IMG/VR virus record: IMGVR_UViG_3300028548_002865
Coordinates: 1 to 35,521 of that record
Length of the DNA: 35,521 nt
DNA from: a virus
Reading direction: 5' to 3' (one strand)
Shown: in pieces, positions 1 to 6,511 of the stretch
How positions within the stretch are numbered: the first letter of the stretch is position 1
Layout: each line of letters starts with the position of its first letter
Notes under the pieces: model-generated
Seen by the model: the letters and a program-made list of their open reading frames with translations, nothing else
Told to the model about the DNA's origin: nothing
Databases searched by the model: none
Translations under genes and position numbers: made by a program

Positions 1-5
1 GCCAT
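1..5 (-). CDS. start codon of next late gene (partial, cut by window edge)
   Basis: Read on the minus strand, an ATG lies at 5-3, followed by two more bases before the window ends. An AGAGG ribosome-binding site lies at 18-14, eight bases upstream, and there is no other reason for such a site there. The gene follows terL by 26 bases and is probably co-transcribed with it. In podoviruses of this layout the next gene is often the portal, but nothing of the protein can be seen, so its identity is open. Confidence 0.55.
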
Positions 6-31
6 TTTACATTCCTCTTATTTTGGTTTAA

Positions 32-1717
32 TCAATAGCCAAATGTTGAGTCTACAGGTTGATATATTTTCTCTCTGTGAAACTGTCTCATTTGATTTAT
101 CGTGTCGTTGATGCGTGGTCGTGACATAATCAGGTAACGTAGAGCATCGTATGCGTGATCAGATGCATTAGTATCTACGTCTTCTGGGTTGCGCTTATCC
201 AGAGGAATACTTTGAAGCTCGCGTATCAGGTTAGGGCATGTATTAAATAATTGTATTTTGGGCCTACCGCTTTGCATGATCTTCAAGTATTCGTGGATTT
301 GAATCTTTCCTTGTATTCTGTTCTTATCCGCTCTACGTAGCTTGTGTCCAGCTCGTTGTAGAGTTTCTCCAATTGTTGGCCCTGTAGTTCCTGTGCGACT
401 CCAGCAAGCTGTGTCTAGAACTCCAGCAACCGAAAAGGGGTCTGCTAGTTCCATATTAGTTATTAGGTCTGCAAGCTCTGTGCCTAATAGTCCTTTCTGG
501 TACAACTCACGATATATAATAAGTGTCCCGTCACTTGGGTCTACTGCACCCCAAATGCAAGCACTTTCAGATGCGTAACCATAATCTATTCCTTTGATTC
601 GTTCCCAGTGTACAGGAATCTCAAAAGGCGTAATCACATGTATCTGCGGAACAAACTCTGTAAACGCTGCGCCTTCTGCAACGTCCCAGTTGCCGTCTAG
701 AAGCTGCTGTCGCTGCGTTGGTGGCAGAGCCTTTAGCATCTTCTCATATCTGCCGTCAGTGGCTAGAAACGGGTTGTCCTGAAGCCTAGCGGGTATGAAC
801 TTACGTGTTAGCCCGTCACTGCCTTCAAACGACTCATGCGGTGGTGCAGGGTCTATGTAACGCTTCTTTACCCAGTTAGCTCCAGCACCGCCGGGATTTG
901 CTGTGCAACGCATGTAGACCTGAATCTCTGAGTCTGTAGTACGAAGTCTAGAAGCCAAGTAGTTCCAAGCAAACTCAGTCGGAAGATGAGTAATCTCATC
1001 AAACCCTATCCAGCTATATGCTTGTCCCTGATACCGATAAACATCTGCATCTCGTTCCAAGAAGCCAAACTCAATCTTTGCACCGCTTGGAAAGTTCCAG
1101 AGCTTCTCTACTTCTTTGTACTTACAGCCCGGAAAAGCTTTAGGGTACAACTCGCGGCTCTTGTCTATTAGTTCTCGTAGTTCTGGCATAGAGCGTCTAA
1201 TGATCAACCCTCTATGGGCTGAGCGGTGTGCATAGCGTAATGGGTCTACTAACATCGCGTAGGACTTACCACCACCTGCTGCACCACCATACAACACATC
1301 TGTCTCGCTAGAAGCAAGGAAGTCTTCTTGTGGGCCTTCATTGGCTTTAAAGATGATGTCTTCTTGTGCTTCTTGCGCTAAACCTTTTGGCAGGTTCTCA
1401 AGCTCTGTAGCTTCTAGAACATTTCCTTCTGTGCCCGAAGATGTTGCATCAAGCTTGTTAAGCGTCTTATTTGTTGTTTTAATGCTTTGCTTGTAGCTTT
1501 CTACTTTAGCTTGTGCTGCCTTTAACTTCTTCTGCTTTTCTCGGACGACTTTCTTTGCGTCCATCTTTGCTTTAGTCTCAGAATGAAAGTTATAACCACG
1601 GCTTTTAGATCCTTTTGCTCTGCCTGTCTTCTTACGCGGTGTACCATCAACCTTGAGTATAAACTCTCCGGCATCATCCTTTGCGTAGTTATCTGGGTTT
1701 AGTTCCCAATCAGTCAT
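32..1717 (-). CDS. terL: terminase large subunit
   Basis: ATP-driven DNA packaging motor and nuclease, 561 residues. Visible motifs: Walker A GGAAGGGKS at residues 144-152, Walker B IGFDE with D240/E241, an ATPase coupling motif around CTANPGG (271-277), and an RNase H-like nuclease domain with acidic residues D378 (GIDYG), D435 (GVLD) and D520/D524 (SDHAYDALRY). Residues 27-95 before the ATPase are a Lys-rich, probably helical extension, longer than usual for the family. The start overlaps the stop of the upstream 75-residue gene by eight bases, which suggests translational coupling in a terS-HTH-terL operon. The family assignment is secure. The packaging mode (cos, pac or terminal repeats) cannot be read from the protein alone. 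Confidence 0.96.
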   Translation of the reverse strand: MTDWELNPDNYAKDDAGEFILKVDGTPRKKTGRAKGSKSRGYNFHSETKAKMDAKKVVREKQKKLKAAQAKVESYKQSIKTTNKTLNKLDATSSGTEGNVLEATELENLPKGLAQEAQEDIIFKANEGPQEDFLASSETDVLYGGAAGGGKSYAMLVDPLRYAHRSAHRGLIIRRSMPELRELIDKSRELYPKAFPGCKYKEVEKLWNFPSGAKIEFGFLERDADVYRYQGQAYSWIGFDEITHLPTEFAWNYLASRLRTTDSEIQVYMRCTANPGGAGANWVKKRYIDPAPPHESFEGSDGLTRKFIPARLQDNPFLATDGRYEKMLKALPPTQRQQLLDGNWDVAEGAAFTEFVPQIHVITPFEIPVHWERIKGIDYGYASESACIWGAVDPSDGTLIIYRELYQKGLLGTELADLITNMELADPFSVAGVLDTACWSRTGTTGPTIGETLQRAGHKLRRADKNRIQGKIQIHEYLKIMQSGRPKIQLFNTCPNLIRELQSIPLDKRNPEDVDTNASDHAYDALRYLIMSRPRINDTINQMRQFHREKIYQPVDSTFGY

Positions 1718-1937
1718 AGCGTTTGTCTGCTATCTTCTTTAAGCCCATGTGGGAGATAGTACGCCCTGTCTTGTGTTCTAAGAACATTGCGGCTTCGCGG
1801 AGACTCAGTGTCTTCTGCTTAACCATCTCTATCATCTTGTCTAGCTCTTCTAGCTGTTCGGGTATAGGCGTTAACAACTCTACGTTATTATCATCCAGCT
1901 TATAACCAAATGGAATAGTACTGCTAGATCTCCTCAT
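1710..1937 (-). CDS. small resolvase-like helix-turn-helix protein
   Basis: 75 residues. The middle (IPFGYKL, then a PEQLEELDKMIEMV helix, then SLREAAMFL and a TGRTISHMGLKKI helix) looks like the DNA-binding tail of serine recombinases: a PFGY loop, then a SLRE-type HTH. There is no catalytic domain. It starts with an AAGG site six bases before the ATG, overlaps the terS stop by 14 bases and the terL start by 8. The position inside the packaging operon suggests a DNA-binding role in packaging, possibly as a second small-terminase component. That role is inference; the HTH reading is by eye. Confidence 0.8.
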   Translation of the reverse strand: MRRSSSTIPFGYKLDDNNVELLTPIPEQLEELDKMIEMVKQKTLSLREAAMFLEHKTGRTISHMGLKKIADKRYD

Positions 1938-2319
1938 AATTACCTTCTATGACTGTCTCTTGCTTTGCGGGCAATATAAACAACCCACCAGTAGTATTAA
2001 CAGTTACATCGAGCCTGTCAGTCTTTCCTAGTCCTACGCGGTCTAGGATGGTCTGTGCTGCTTGTATACGCATGTTTGCTTGCGGTATAGGTTCAGCACT
2101 ATCCATAATATGTACTAGCTTTAGGGCGGCCTTTGGCGCGCTCTGTGCCAGTATGTTCGTAGCGAGGTCTAAGATCTCTGTCTTCAGAGCTTTAACAACT
2201 GAGGGGTAGCTGGTTGCACTATAGCCTGCTAGTTCTGCTGCATGCTTAGCATCTCCACCACATTCCATAAGGTGTTGCAGGAATGACTCTTGTTTAGTTG
2301 TTAAGGCTTTAGAACTCAT
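1924..2319 (-). CDS. terS: terminase small subunit (probable)
   Basis: 131 residues with the chosen start. The N-terminal part (LTTKQESFLQHLMECGGDAKHAAELAGYS) is the HTH typical of Terminase_2-type small subunits, which recognise phage DNA and load the large subunit. A helical middle and a short acidic tail follow. An in-frame ATG at 2337 would add six residues, but it lies only about five bases from the predicted transcription start of the promoter at 2377-2349 and has no ribosome-binding site. The ATG at 2319 has AAAGAAG upstream, so it is preferred. It is the first gene of the leftward packaging operon. Confidence 0.85.
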   Translation of the reverse strand: MSSKALTTKQESFLQHLMECGGDAKHAAELAGYSATSYPSVVKALKTEILDLATNILAQSAPKAALKLVHIMDSAEPIPQANMRIQAAQTILDRVGLGKTDRLDVTVNTTGGLFILPAKQETVIEGNYEEI

Positions 2320-2348
2320 TGTATCTGCTTCTTTCATTGTATTACTAC

Positions 2349-2377
2349 AGTATATACTCAGAATGAGCAGTTGTCAA
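2349..2377 (-). promoter_or_regulatory. sigma-70 promoter for the packaging operon
   Basis: On the minus strand, TTGACA at 2377-2372, a 17-base spacer, then TATACT at 2354-2349. That is a full -35 match and 5 of 6 at -10 with ideal spacing. Transcription would begin near 2342 and run left into terS. It stands back to back with the plus-strand promoter at 2419. Confidence 0.8.
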
Positions 2378-2418
2378 GTAGTTTATGCTAAAAAGTTATA
2401 AAGAATGTACGAAAGTGC

Positions 2419-2447
2419 TTGACAAAACCCCATTCTAGTCCTATAAT
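2419..2447 (+). promoter_or_regulatory. consensus sigma-70 promoter facing the early region
   Basis: TTGACA at 2419-2424, a 17-base spacer, TATAAT at 2442-2447: a perfect match at both hexamers. Transcription would begin near 2454. No gene starts on this strand until 3215, so the transcript has either a leader of about 760 bases or an embedded non-coding RNA. It is the strongest promoter found in the window and the likely driver of the early genes. Confidence 0.85.
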
Positions 2448-2725
2448 GAATATTAAGACCCCCGGGGTTATATAGACATATCAGCAGTCATCTTCTTGTG
2501 TATCTCCCTTCCCCGTTTCAGTCATGTGCATATATCTAAACAGCCCCACAACAGTTCCCTTTAAAGTCTTTGAAGCTGCCGCGCTAACTGGTATACACTC
2601 CAAAGCCTTCCAAAATGTATAACATTGTATATATATAGGGGGGAGGGGCCATGGCGACCTGCCCACCCTCTCCAAAGGCTCCATAGCTAAAAGCCCTACA
2701 CTATAAAGTCTCCAAAGTCTAGAAA

Positions 2726-2792
2726 AACTTTAAAAACTTTTTAGCTGAATCTATCTAGTTTACTAATTGCAAGAACTTTAAAGACTTTTTAG
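2726..2792. repeat. 19-bp direct repeat pair in the control region
   Basis: AACTTTAAAAACTTTTTAG at 2726-2744 and AACTTTAAAGACTTTTTAG at 2774-2792 differ at one base and lie 48 bases apart (start to start). The same stretch is flanked by two copies of TAGCTAAAAGC (2684 and 2799). Short direct repeats in AT-rich non-coding DNA suit protein binding at an origin or packaging site. No function is shown by the sequence. Confidence 0.6.
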
Positions 2793-3092
2793 TATTAATA
2801 GCTAAAAGCTATAAAGGCTCAATAGAATCAAGCATTTAGCTATAACTCTATTCCTACTATCTATAGTCGATACAGATTATTAGAATACCCGCTTTAAAGC
2901 CCTTCTAAGCTCTTTTATCCTTACCCGTCACACTGCTATCAAATAGCCCGCCAAATCCCTTAGACCTCAAAACGCCCATCTAGTCGCAACTATTTTCATC
3001 CAACCTATTGCAATCTAGTATTGTTGTATGCTATTCGCGCGCGCCCGCTCTTTATATGGTTTTATCCGGCCTGTTTTTGGTTCTTGAGTTGC

Positions 3093-3108
3093 TTATAATT
3101 AATTATTG
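3093..3108. repeat. degenerate copy of the 16-bp AT palindrome
   Basis: TTATAATTAATTATTG matches the dispersed element TTATAATTAATTATAA at 14 of 16 positions. It lies 106 bases before the first early gene and is followed by a second AATTAATT core at 3120-3129. This is the first of six copies in the early region. Confidence 0.55.
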
Positions 3109-3214
3109 GGGCCTCCTTAAAATTAATTAAAATAAAACTTGTACTTCCTTCAATTAGTCCGTAATGTACACCCATCGAAACAAACCAAACTAAATAACTA
3201 AAAAGGCCTTACCC

Positions 3215-3712
3215 ATGACTAACTTACTATTAAACGAGAAGACTATCCCCACATTAGCGCGCGGTTTTGTACAGGGCGTAAATAATAAGGTAAAAATGCA
3301 AGACGCAATTACCGAATCGATGCAAGCTTTTATAGCTGATAAAAACATGCAAGCAAAAACGCAGCTTGAAAATCTATGGCTAGCACTGGAACATAACAAA
3401 AAGGCGCTGGCTGTTTTGCGGTCGCAGTACAACACAATCAGCAAACGCGTCAAAAAAGCGAACGGTGCAGAGAATCCGGTCGCGCTCACAGTCACCGAGG
3501 GCGTATTGACTGAGGTTGTGCCGCGCAATAAAGCAGCAGCCGGTGAAAGTGCGGGCGAAAGTGAAAGCGTCACAGAATCGACCGCGACCGCCCCAGATCT
3601 GGCCTTAATATCAGCACTCGAAACACTAGACCGCATGCTAAAAGCTTGCAAGGATACCGAACAACGCGCAGCTTTAAAGCTTGCAATTGCTAGACTGGCC
3701 GCGACTGTTTAA
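3215..3712 (+). CDS. early protein of unknown function, 165 residues
   Basis: First gene of the rightward early block, with AAGG eight to ten bases before the ATG. The N-terminal half is helical and charged (residues 1-85). An Ala/Ser/Glu/Thr-rich low-complexity linker (about 105-130) follows, then a helical C-terminus rich in Ala and Leu. There is no signal peptide, membrane segment or Cys pair. The family is not recognised. By position it may act in host takeover, but that is inference. A 459-base frame on the opposite strand is a shadow of this gene. Confidence 0.75.
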   Translation: MTNLLLNEKTIPTLARGFVQGVNNKVKMQDAITESMQAFIADKNMQAKTQLENLWLALEHNKKALAVLRSQYNTISKRVKKANGAENPVALTVTEGVLTEVVPRNKAAAGESAGESESVTESTATAPDLALISALETLDRMLKACKDTEQRAALKLAIARLAATV

Positions 3713-3724
3713 AGGTATATATTC

Positions 3725-3750
3725 AAGCCCATGCGCGTATCGGTGGGCTT
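3725..3750 (+). terminator. hairpin after the first early gene (attenuator or processing site)
   Basis: AAGCCCA at 3725-3731 and its exact complement TGGGCTT at 3744-3750 give a 7-bp stem with a 12-base loop. It sits 13 bases after the stop codon of the first early gene. A T-run (TTTTT) follows only 11 bases later, so it is not a canonical intrinsic terminator. Partial termination or RNA processing is possible. Confidence 0.4.
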
Positions 3751-3764
3751 TATAGATATACTTT

Positions 3765-3780
3765 TTATAACTAATTATAA
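3765..3780. repeat. 16-bp AT palindrome, copy 2
   Basis: TTATAACTAATTATAA, one base different from the consensus TTATAATTAATTATAA. It ends ten bases before the ATG at 3791, directly upstream of the AAGG ribosome-binding site. Confidence 0.75.
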
Positions 3781-3790
3781 GGGTGAAACC

Positions 3791-3997
3791 ATGAAAATCA
3801 AAGTTGAATGTACGCTTGAAGTTGACCCAAAAGTAATAAAGCAATTAATGCAAGAAAGGTGTTTAGCTGATAGTGACGAGACTATTCGGTGCTTTATTAG
3901 GTCGCATGTATTATCTGCTGGCGTAGGGGTTTTAAGTGACGCGCTTTACTATGCTCATCTTCCAGATGCTATTGACGTAATCAAAACAAATATATAA
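3791..3997 (+). CDS. early protein of unknown function, 68 residues
   Basis: The start is set by AAGGGTGA seven bases before ATG 3791. A longer frame from 3731 runs through the hairpin and the palindrome and is rejected. The protein begins with a short beta-like stretch (KIKVECTLEVD), then is helical, with two Cys. It is not recognised. Its 22-base initiation region is identical to that of the next gene (4008), a local duplication. Confidence 0.7.
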   Translation: MKIKVECTLEVDPKVIKQLMQERCLADSDETIRCFIRSHVLSAGVGVLSDALYYAHLPDAIDVIKTNI

Positions 3998-4007
3998 GGG
4001 TGAAACC

Positions 4008-4157
4008 ATGAAAAAACGAGAATCATTTTATGCGCGCAGAAAAAAGCGTGAGCGCATGCGCGAGATTAAAAGCGTGGGTTTAATTTTACTTGCCACCATT
4101 CCATTGAGTGCAATGGCGTATATTGTGGGTGCAATAGTGATTGCAGGCCCGTTATAA
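4008..4157 (+). CDS. small single-pass membrane protein, 49 residues
   Basis: Residues 1-22 are very basic (KKRESFYARRKKRERMREIK). A hydrophobic segment (about 24-47, GLILLATIPLSAMAYIVGAI) follows, ending in GPL. This predicts one membrane helix with the basic end in the cytoplasm. AAGGGTGAAACC precedes the ATG, and the same 22 bases occur before the previous gene. The stop codon lies inside the palindrome at 4152. It is a typical early-phage inner-membrane peptide, perhaps targeting a host membrane process. Function unknown. Confidence 0.7.
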   Translation: MKKRESFYARRKKRERMREIKSVGLILLATIPLSAMAYIVGAIVIAGPL

Positions 4158-4167
4158 TTAATTATAA
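4152..4167. repeat. 16-bp AT palindrome, copy 3 (perfect)
   Basis: TTATAATTAATTATAA, a perfect inverted repeat. It includes the stop codon of the 49-residue membrane protein and ends 27 bases before the ATG at 4195. Confidence 0.8.
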
Positions 4168-4194
4168 GCCAAACTAAAAAAGAGAGTGTTTATC

Positions 4195-4890
4195 ATGAAA
4201 TTATTATCAACAAGTGCAAGCAATCCAAAAATTGCAAAGACCCAGAAAAAAGAGAAGGTTCAAACGCGGGTCGCGTCCCTGTCACTCTATCCCGATCACA
4301 TTATCTGCGCGGGGAGTAAGGCCGCAAAGTGTATGGATGGCTGCTTAAAATCAGCGGGCATGGGAGTGTTTAGCAACGTGAAGGCCGGACGCAAAGCAAA
4401 GACGGATTGGTTTCACGCCGATCAAGTGGGGTTCTTGGATCAACTACGCAAAGAGCTAGGCAACTTCGACAAACTTTGCAAACGCACCGGATCTGTGGGT
4501 GTAGTCCGGCTGAATACCATAAGCGATATTGCGTGGGAGTCTCTGGGCATACCACAATTATTTCCTGACCTGAGTTTTTATGACTATACGAAACGAGTCC
4601 AGCGGATCGGCAACACTCCGACCAACTATAAATTGATGTTTAGCTATAGCGGGGCACGGACGTATCAAAAGCAGGTCGCGCAGTTGCCGGACGGATACCC
4701 GATGGCCGTAGTATTCAGGCACAGTTTGCCAACGCATTTCATGGGGCGCGTAGTTATTGACGGGGATAAAAGCGACCTCGATAATCTGCGCGGCGGTCAT
4801 GTAGTCGTGGGCCTGTTAGCTAAAGGCAAAGCCAAAAAAGATACCAGTGGTTTTGTGGTTGATTCTAATCTAATCGCGGTCGGTGGTTGA
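4195..4890 (+). CDS. conserved phage early protein, 231 residues
   Basis: AGAGAG lies nine bases before ATG 4195; an in-frame GTG at 4186 is less likely. The protein opens KLLSTSASNPKIAKTQK and holds the strings SLYPDHIICAGSKAAKCMD and RLNTISDIAWESLGIPQLF. From memory these mark a widespread phage protein family of unknown function. There are Cys residues around 38-50. The fold appears mixed alpha/beta, soluble, without membrane segments. Palindrome copies flank the gene on both sides (4152 and 4894), so it forms its own cassette. Function is unknown; the family resemblance is fairly confident. Confidence 0.8.
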   Translation: MKLLSTSASNPKIAKTQKKEKVQTRVASLSLYPDHIICAGSKAAKCMDGCLKSAGMGVFSNVKAGRKAKTDWFHADQVGFLDQLRKELGNFDKLCKRTGSVGVVRLNTISDIAWESLGIPQLFPDLSFYDYTKRVQRIGNTPTNYKLMFSYSGARTYQKQVAQLPDGYPMAVVFRHSLPTHFMGRVVIDGDKSDLDNLRGGHVVVGLLAKGKAKKDTSGFVVDSNLIAVGG

Positions 4891-4893
4891 TCG

Positions 4894-4909
4894 TTATAAT
4901 TAATTATAA
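4894..4909. repeat. 16-bp AT palindrome, copy 4 (perfect)
   Basis: TTATAATTAATTATAA, four bases after the stop of the 231-residue gene and 11 bases before ATG 4921. The ribosome-binding site AAGGAA overlaps its right end. Confidence 0.8.
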
Positions 4910-4920
4910 GGAATAAGATT

Positions 4921-5226
4921 ATGTTTGATATATATTGCGCCCATTGTGGCGAACCGTGGGAACAAGACATGCTGCACGATGTGGAGGGCATGGACTATAT
5001 GCAAGCGGCGGGAGCCTTTCAGGTGCAAGGCTGCATAGTATTCCAGATACTACGCCAGCGCATTCAGGGTAAGGGCGGTGTGTGTTGGGCTAAGAAGGTC
5101 GTGAGTACTGAGGAGCTGGCAGGTATCAACGCAGCCCATGAGATGAGCGACTACCCCGAAGAGTGGGACTATGATATGGCGCGGTCTATATTTACGGGTG
5201 ACTTTAACATCAACGATATTTTTTGA
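4921..5226 (+). CDS. small Cys-containing early protein, 101 residues
   Basis: It begins MFDIYCAHCGEPWEQD, with a C-x2-C pair at residues 6 and 9 and further Cys residues near 38 and 55, so it may bind zinc. The central part is helical and the end is acidic and aromatic. AAGGAATAAG precedes the ATG. The N-terminal CAxCGEPW pattern is familiar from small proteins of other phages, but I know no function. It heads a run of overlapping small genes (4921-5624). Confidence 0.75.
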   Translation: MFDIYCAHCGEPWEQDMLHDVEGMDYMQAAGAFQVQGCIVFQILRQRIQGKGGVCWAKKVVSTEELAGINAAHEMSDYPEEWDYDMARSIFTGDFNINDIF

Positions 5227-5236
5227 GGGCAGGGCA

Positions 5237-5434
5237 ATGAGTAGATCAATACTGATTGAAATGAAATCGCAATACGGGAATGCTGTGATCTATCCAGCGT
5301 GTGACAATGCAATGACGTTTGCAAGGCTGGCTGGAACCAAGACGCTTACCAAGCAGGCGCTGGAGTTGATCGAGCAGCTAGGCTATACCATTGATACCCA
5401 TACCCCAGATTGGAGGGCTACCCATGATAGCTAA
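5237..5434 (+). CDS. small conserved phage protein, 65 residues
   Basis: The start at ATG 5237 is chosen because GAGGGCAGGG precedes it; a longer frame from 5171 lies inside the previous gene. The sequence (SRSILIEMKSQYGNAVIYPA, then FARLAGTKTLTKQALELIEQLGY) suggests a short beta hairpin followed by two helices. It resembles small early proteins common in phages. No function is known to me. It lies ten bases after the preceding stop and overlaps the next gene by 11 bases. Confidence 0.75.
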   Translation: MSRSILIEMKSQYGNAVIYPACDNAMTFARLAGTKTLTKQALELIEQLGYTIDTHTPDWRATHDS

Positions 5435-5624
5435 TGATTTTTTTGAATGGCTCAATACGGCTGAGTGTTTCGGCAGAGCTGACGGTGAGACTGTAGTGCA
5501 GGAGTTTGGTGCTGAGTATGAGATCGTCAACAGCCCAACCGATTACTATGCGCCTATCATTGTGGAGTTTACTGACGGGTCGCGTGTGGAAACTAATTAC
5601 AAGGGCGAGTTCGACATAGCCTAA
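5424..5624 (+). CDS. early protein of unknown function, 66 residues
   Basis: The ATG at 5424 has GGAGGGC seven bases upstream and is preferred to 5391. The protein is acidic: an N-terminal helix (NDFFEWLNTAECFG), then beta-type segments (EYEIVNS, PIIVEFTDGSRVETNY). It is not recognised. It overlaps the preceding gene by 11 bases, so translation is probably coupled, and is followed after four bases by palindrome copy 5. Confidence 0.7.
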   Translation: MIANDFFEWLNTAECFGRADGETVVQEFGAEYEIVNSPTDYYAPIIVEFTDGSRVETNYKGEFDIA

Positions 5625-5628
5625 TTAC

Positions 5629-5644
5629 TTATAATTAATTATAA
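5629..5644. repeat. 16-bp AT palindrome, copy 5 (perfect)
   Basis: TTATAATTAATTATAA, four bases after a stop codon and 12 bases before the ATG at 5657. The ribosome-binding site CGGAGA directly abuts it. Confidence 0.8.
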
Positions 5645-5656
5645 CGGAGAATGAAA

Positions 5657-5896
5657 ATGTTTATATCTAAAAAAGGTTGGACGCTGTTCAACAATGCAGA
5701 TGAGAAGGTAGTGATGGATGAGCTGTTGAAAACTAATGACGGTGAGCTATGGATCATTGAGGGTGGCAACCCACCACACAAGCCATCAAGTACTGGCAGG
5801 GTGTGGGTGCGACCACTGGGTGCTGAAGGAATGCAGCGCGAGTTCTTTCCCACGGTGTTTAACTTGGAGTGGAGAGAAGACAATGATTCTAACTGA
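5657..5896 (+). CDS. early protein of unknown function, 79 residues
   Basis: CGGAGA at 5645-5650 is six bases before ATG 5657; the ATG at 5651 touches the site and is too close. The protein is beta-rich and Trp-rich (FISKKGWTLFN, ELWIIEGGNPP, GRVWVRPLG, FNLEWRED). It has no membrane segment or Cys cluster and is not recognised. It overlaps the next gene by 14 bases. Confidence 0.7.
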   Translation: MFISKKGWTLFNNADEKVVMDELLKTNDGELWIIEGGNPPHKPSSTGRVWVRPLGAEGMQREFFPTVFNLEWREDNDSN

Positions 5897-6053
5897 ACGA
5901 GAGCTTAAAGCTTTGAGCGGCCAGCGCATCAAGACAGCGGGCGGTTATTACTTTGAAGAGGAGCAGGACAGGACAAAATACTGTCGGCATCCTGAGCAAC
6001 TAGACTGGACGCAGCCATGTCCTATATGCAAGCGGAGGGTACGAGTACAGTGA
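5883..6053 (+). CDS. small putative zinc-ribbon protein, 56 residues
   Basis: The start at ATG 5883 is set by GGAGAGAAG upstream. The frame is open further upstream, but only as a shadow of the previous gene. The C-terminal part has YCRHPEQ then PCPICKRR, that is C-x-H and C-x2-C, a plausible zinc-binding set. The N-terminal part is a short charged helix. The stop overlaps the GTG start of the next gene (GTGA). Function unknown. Confidence 0.65.
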   Translation: MILTERELKALSGQRIKTAGGYYFEEEQDRTKYCRHPEQLDWTQPCPICKRRVRVQ

Positions 6054-6220
6054 AACTATCAGACGTAACAGTGAAGGAGATCGCAGAGTTTAAAGACCTG
6101 TACAAGTGGGTGTGTAGTTTACCTATTGATGGTACAGACCGTAGGATTCTGATGGATGTTATTGATGTGAGCTGTAAGCTTAATACTAAACTACTGCACG
6201 AGCAGGGAAAACTGATATGA
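6050..6220 (+). CDS. early protein of unknown function, 56 residues
   Basis: GTG at 6050 overlaps the preceding stop as GTGA, and GGAGGG lies ten bases upstream. An ATG at 6017 in the same frame has no good site and would overlap more. The protein is helical and charged (VTVKEIAEFKDLYKWV, then LMDVIDVSCKLNTKL). Not recognised. The next gene begins with an ATGA overlap, so 5883-6390 is a tightly coupled string. Confidence 0.6.
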   Translation: MKLSDVTVKEIAEFKDLYKWVCSLPIDGTDRRILMDVIDVSCKLNTKLLHEQGKLI

Positions 6221-6390
6221 GTGTTAAAAAGAATTACTTAATTGATAAAGTTATACAGGAAATACAGATTGATCTGATGATGGGCGACACTGACCCTATC
6301 TGGGAGCTGTTGAAAACAGTAGATGAGAAGGTGTTGCTTGCTTACCTGCCTGAAGTTGAAGCCGAGCAGGTTCTAGTACTCAATGGTTAA
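6217..6390 (+). CDS. early protein of unknown function, 57 residues
   Basis: An ATGA overlap with the preceding gene sets the start; AGCAGGGA lies upstream. The protein is acidic and helical: VKKNYLIDKVIQEIQIDLMM, then DPIWELLKTVDEKVLLAYL and EVEAEQVLVLNG. It is too short for a typical track but uses the strand and spacing of its neighbours. Not recognised. Confidence 0.65.
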   Translation: MSVKKNYLIDKVIQEIQIDLMMGDTDPIWELLKTVDEKVLLAYLPEVEAEQVLVLNG

Positions 6391-6511
6391 GTGTAGCTGC
6401 GGCAAGACAGCCGATGTAATTGAACGTGGCGTGTATGTTTGCGCTGCTTGTTGGATAAAACAAAACCCTAATTGGAGATACATAACATGCAAGAATTATT
6501 TAAAGCTTTAG
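6383..6511 (+). CDS. mini zinc-ribbon protein, 42 residues
   Basis: It starts MVKCSCGKTADVIERG and continues VYVCAACWIKQ. C4/C6 and C20/C23 form a C-x-C...C-x2-C zinc ribbon with a beta-hairpin between. It overlaps the previous stop by eight bases and the next gene by 25. GCAGG lies upstream but at long spacing. Such mini ribbons often bind nucleic acid or protein. The call rests on the Cys pattern only. Confidence 0.55.
   Translation: MVKCSCGKTADVIERGVYVCAACWIKQNPNWRYITCKNYLKL

Larger units (their letters stand above)
2448..3214. other. non-coding control region, about 760 bases
   Basis: No convincing gene on either strand. The minus-strand 67-codon frame at 2684-2481 and a 32-codon plus frame at 2524 have no ribosome-binding site and no recognisable protein character. 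The region is AT-rich with a G-rich patch (about 2638-2650) and a CG-rich patch (about 3035-3047). It carries a near-identical 19-bp direct repeat (2726/2774), an 11-bp repeat TAGCTAAAAGC (2684-2694 and 2799-2809) and a degenerate copy of the dispersed palindrome (3093). Candidates: long 5' leader, non-coding RNA, replication origin or packaging site. Its place between terS and the early genes fits any of these. Confidence 0.6.

Noticed and set aside
2638-2675. G-rich patch as a G-quadruplex or terminator
   Set aside because: Only two long G runs, pairing with the C-rich stretch is imperfect, and no T-run follows.
2481-2684. 67-codon minus-strand frame in the control region
   Set aside because: No ribosome-binding site, low-likelihood residue mix, and it reads across the repeat- and promoter-bearing non-coding stretch.
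3190-3651. 153-codon minus-strand frame opposite the first early gene
   Set aside because: A shadow: Ser/Ala/Phe-rich, no start site, opposite a gene with the proper ribosome-binding site and strand.
3731-3790. Longer start for the 68-residue early gene
   Set aside because: The extension crosses the hairpin and the palindrome, and the inner ATG has an ideal site.
4152-4167. Palindrome as an ordinary sigma-70 -10 element
   Set aside because: TATAAT is present, but no acceptable -35 lies 16-18 bases upstream of the copies at 4152 and 4894.
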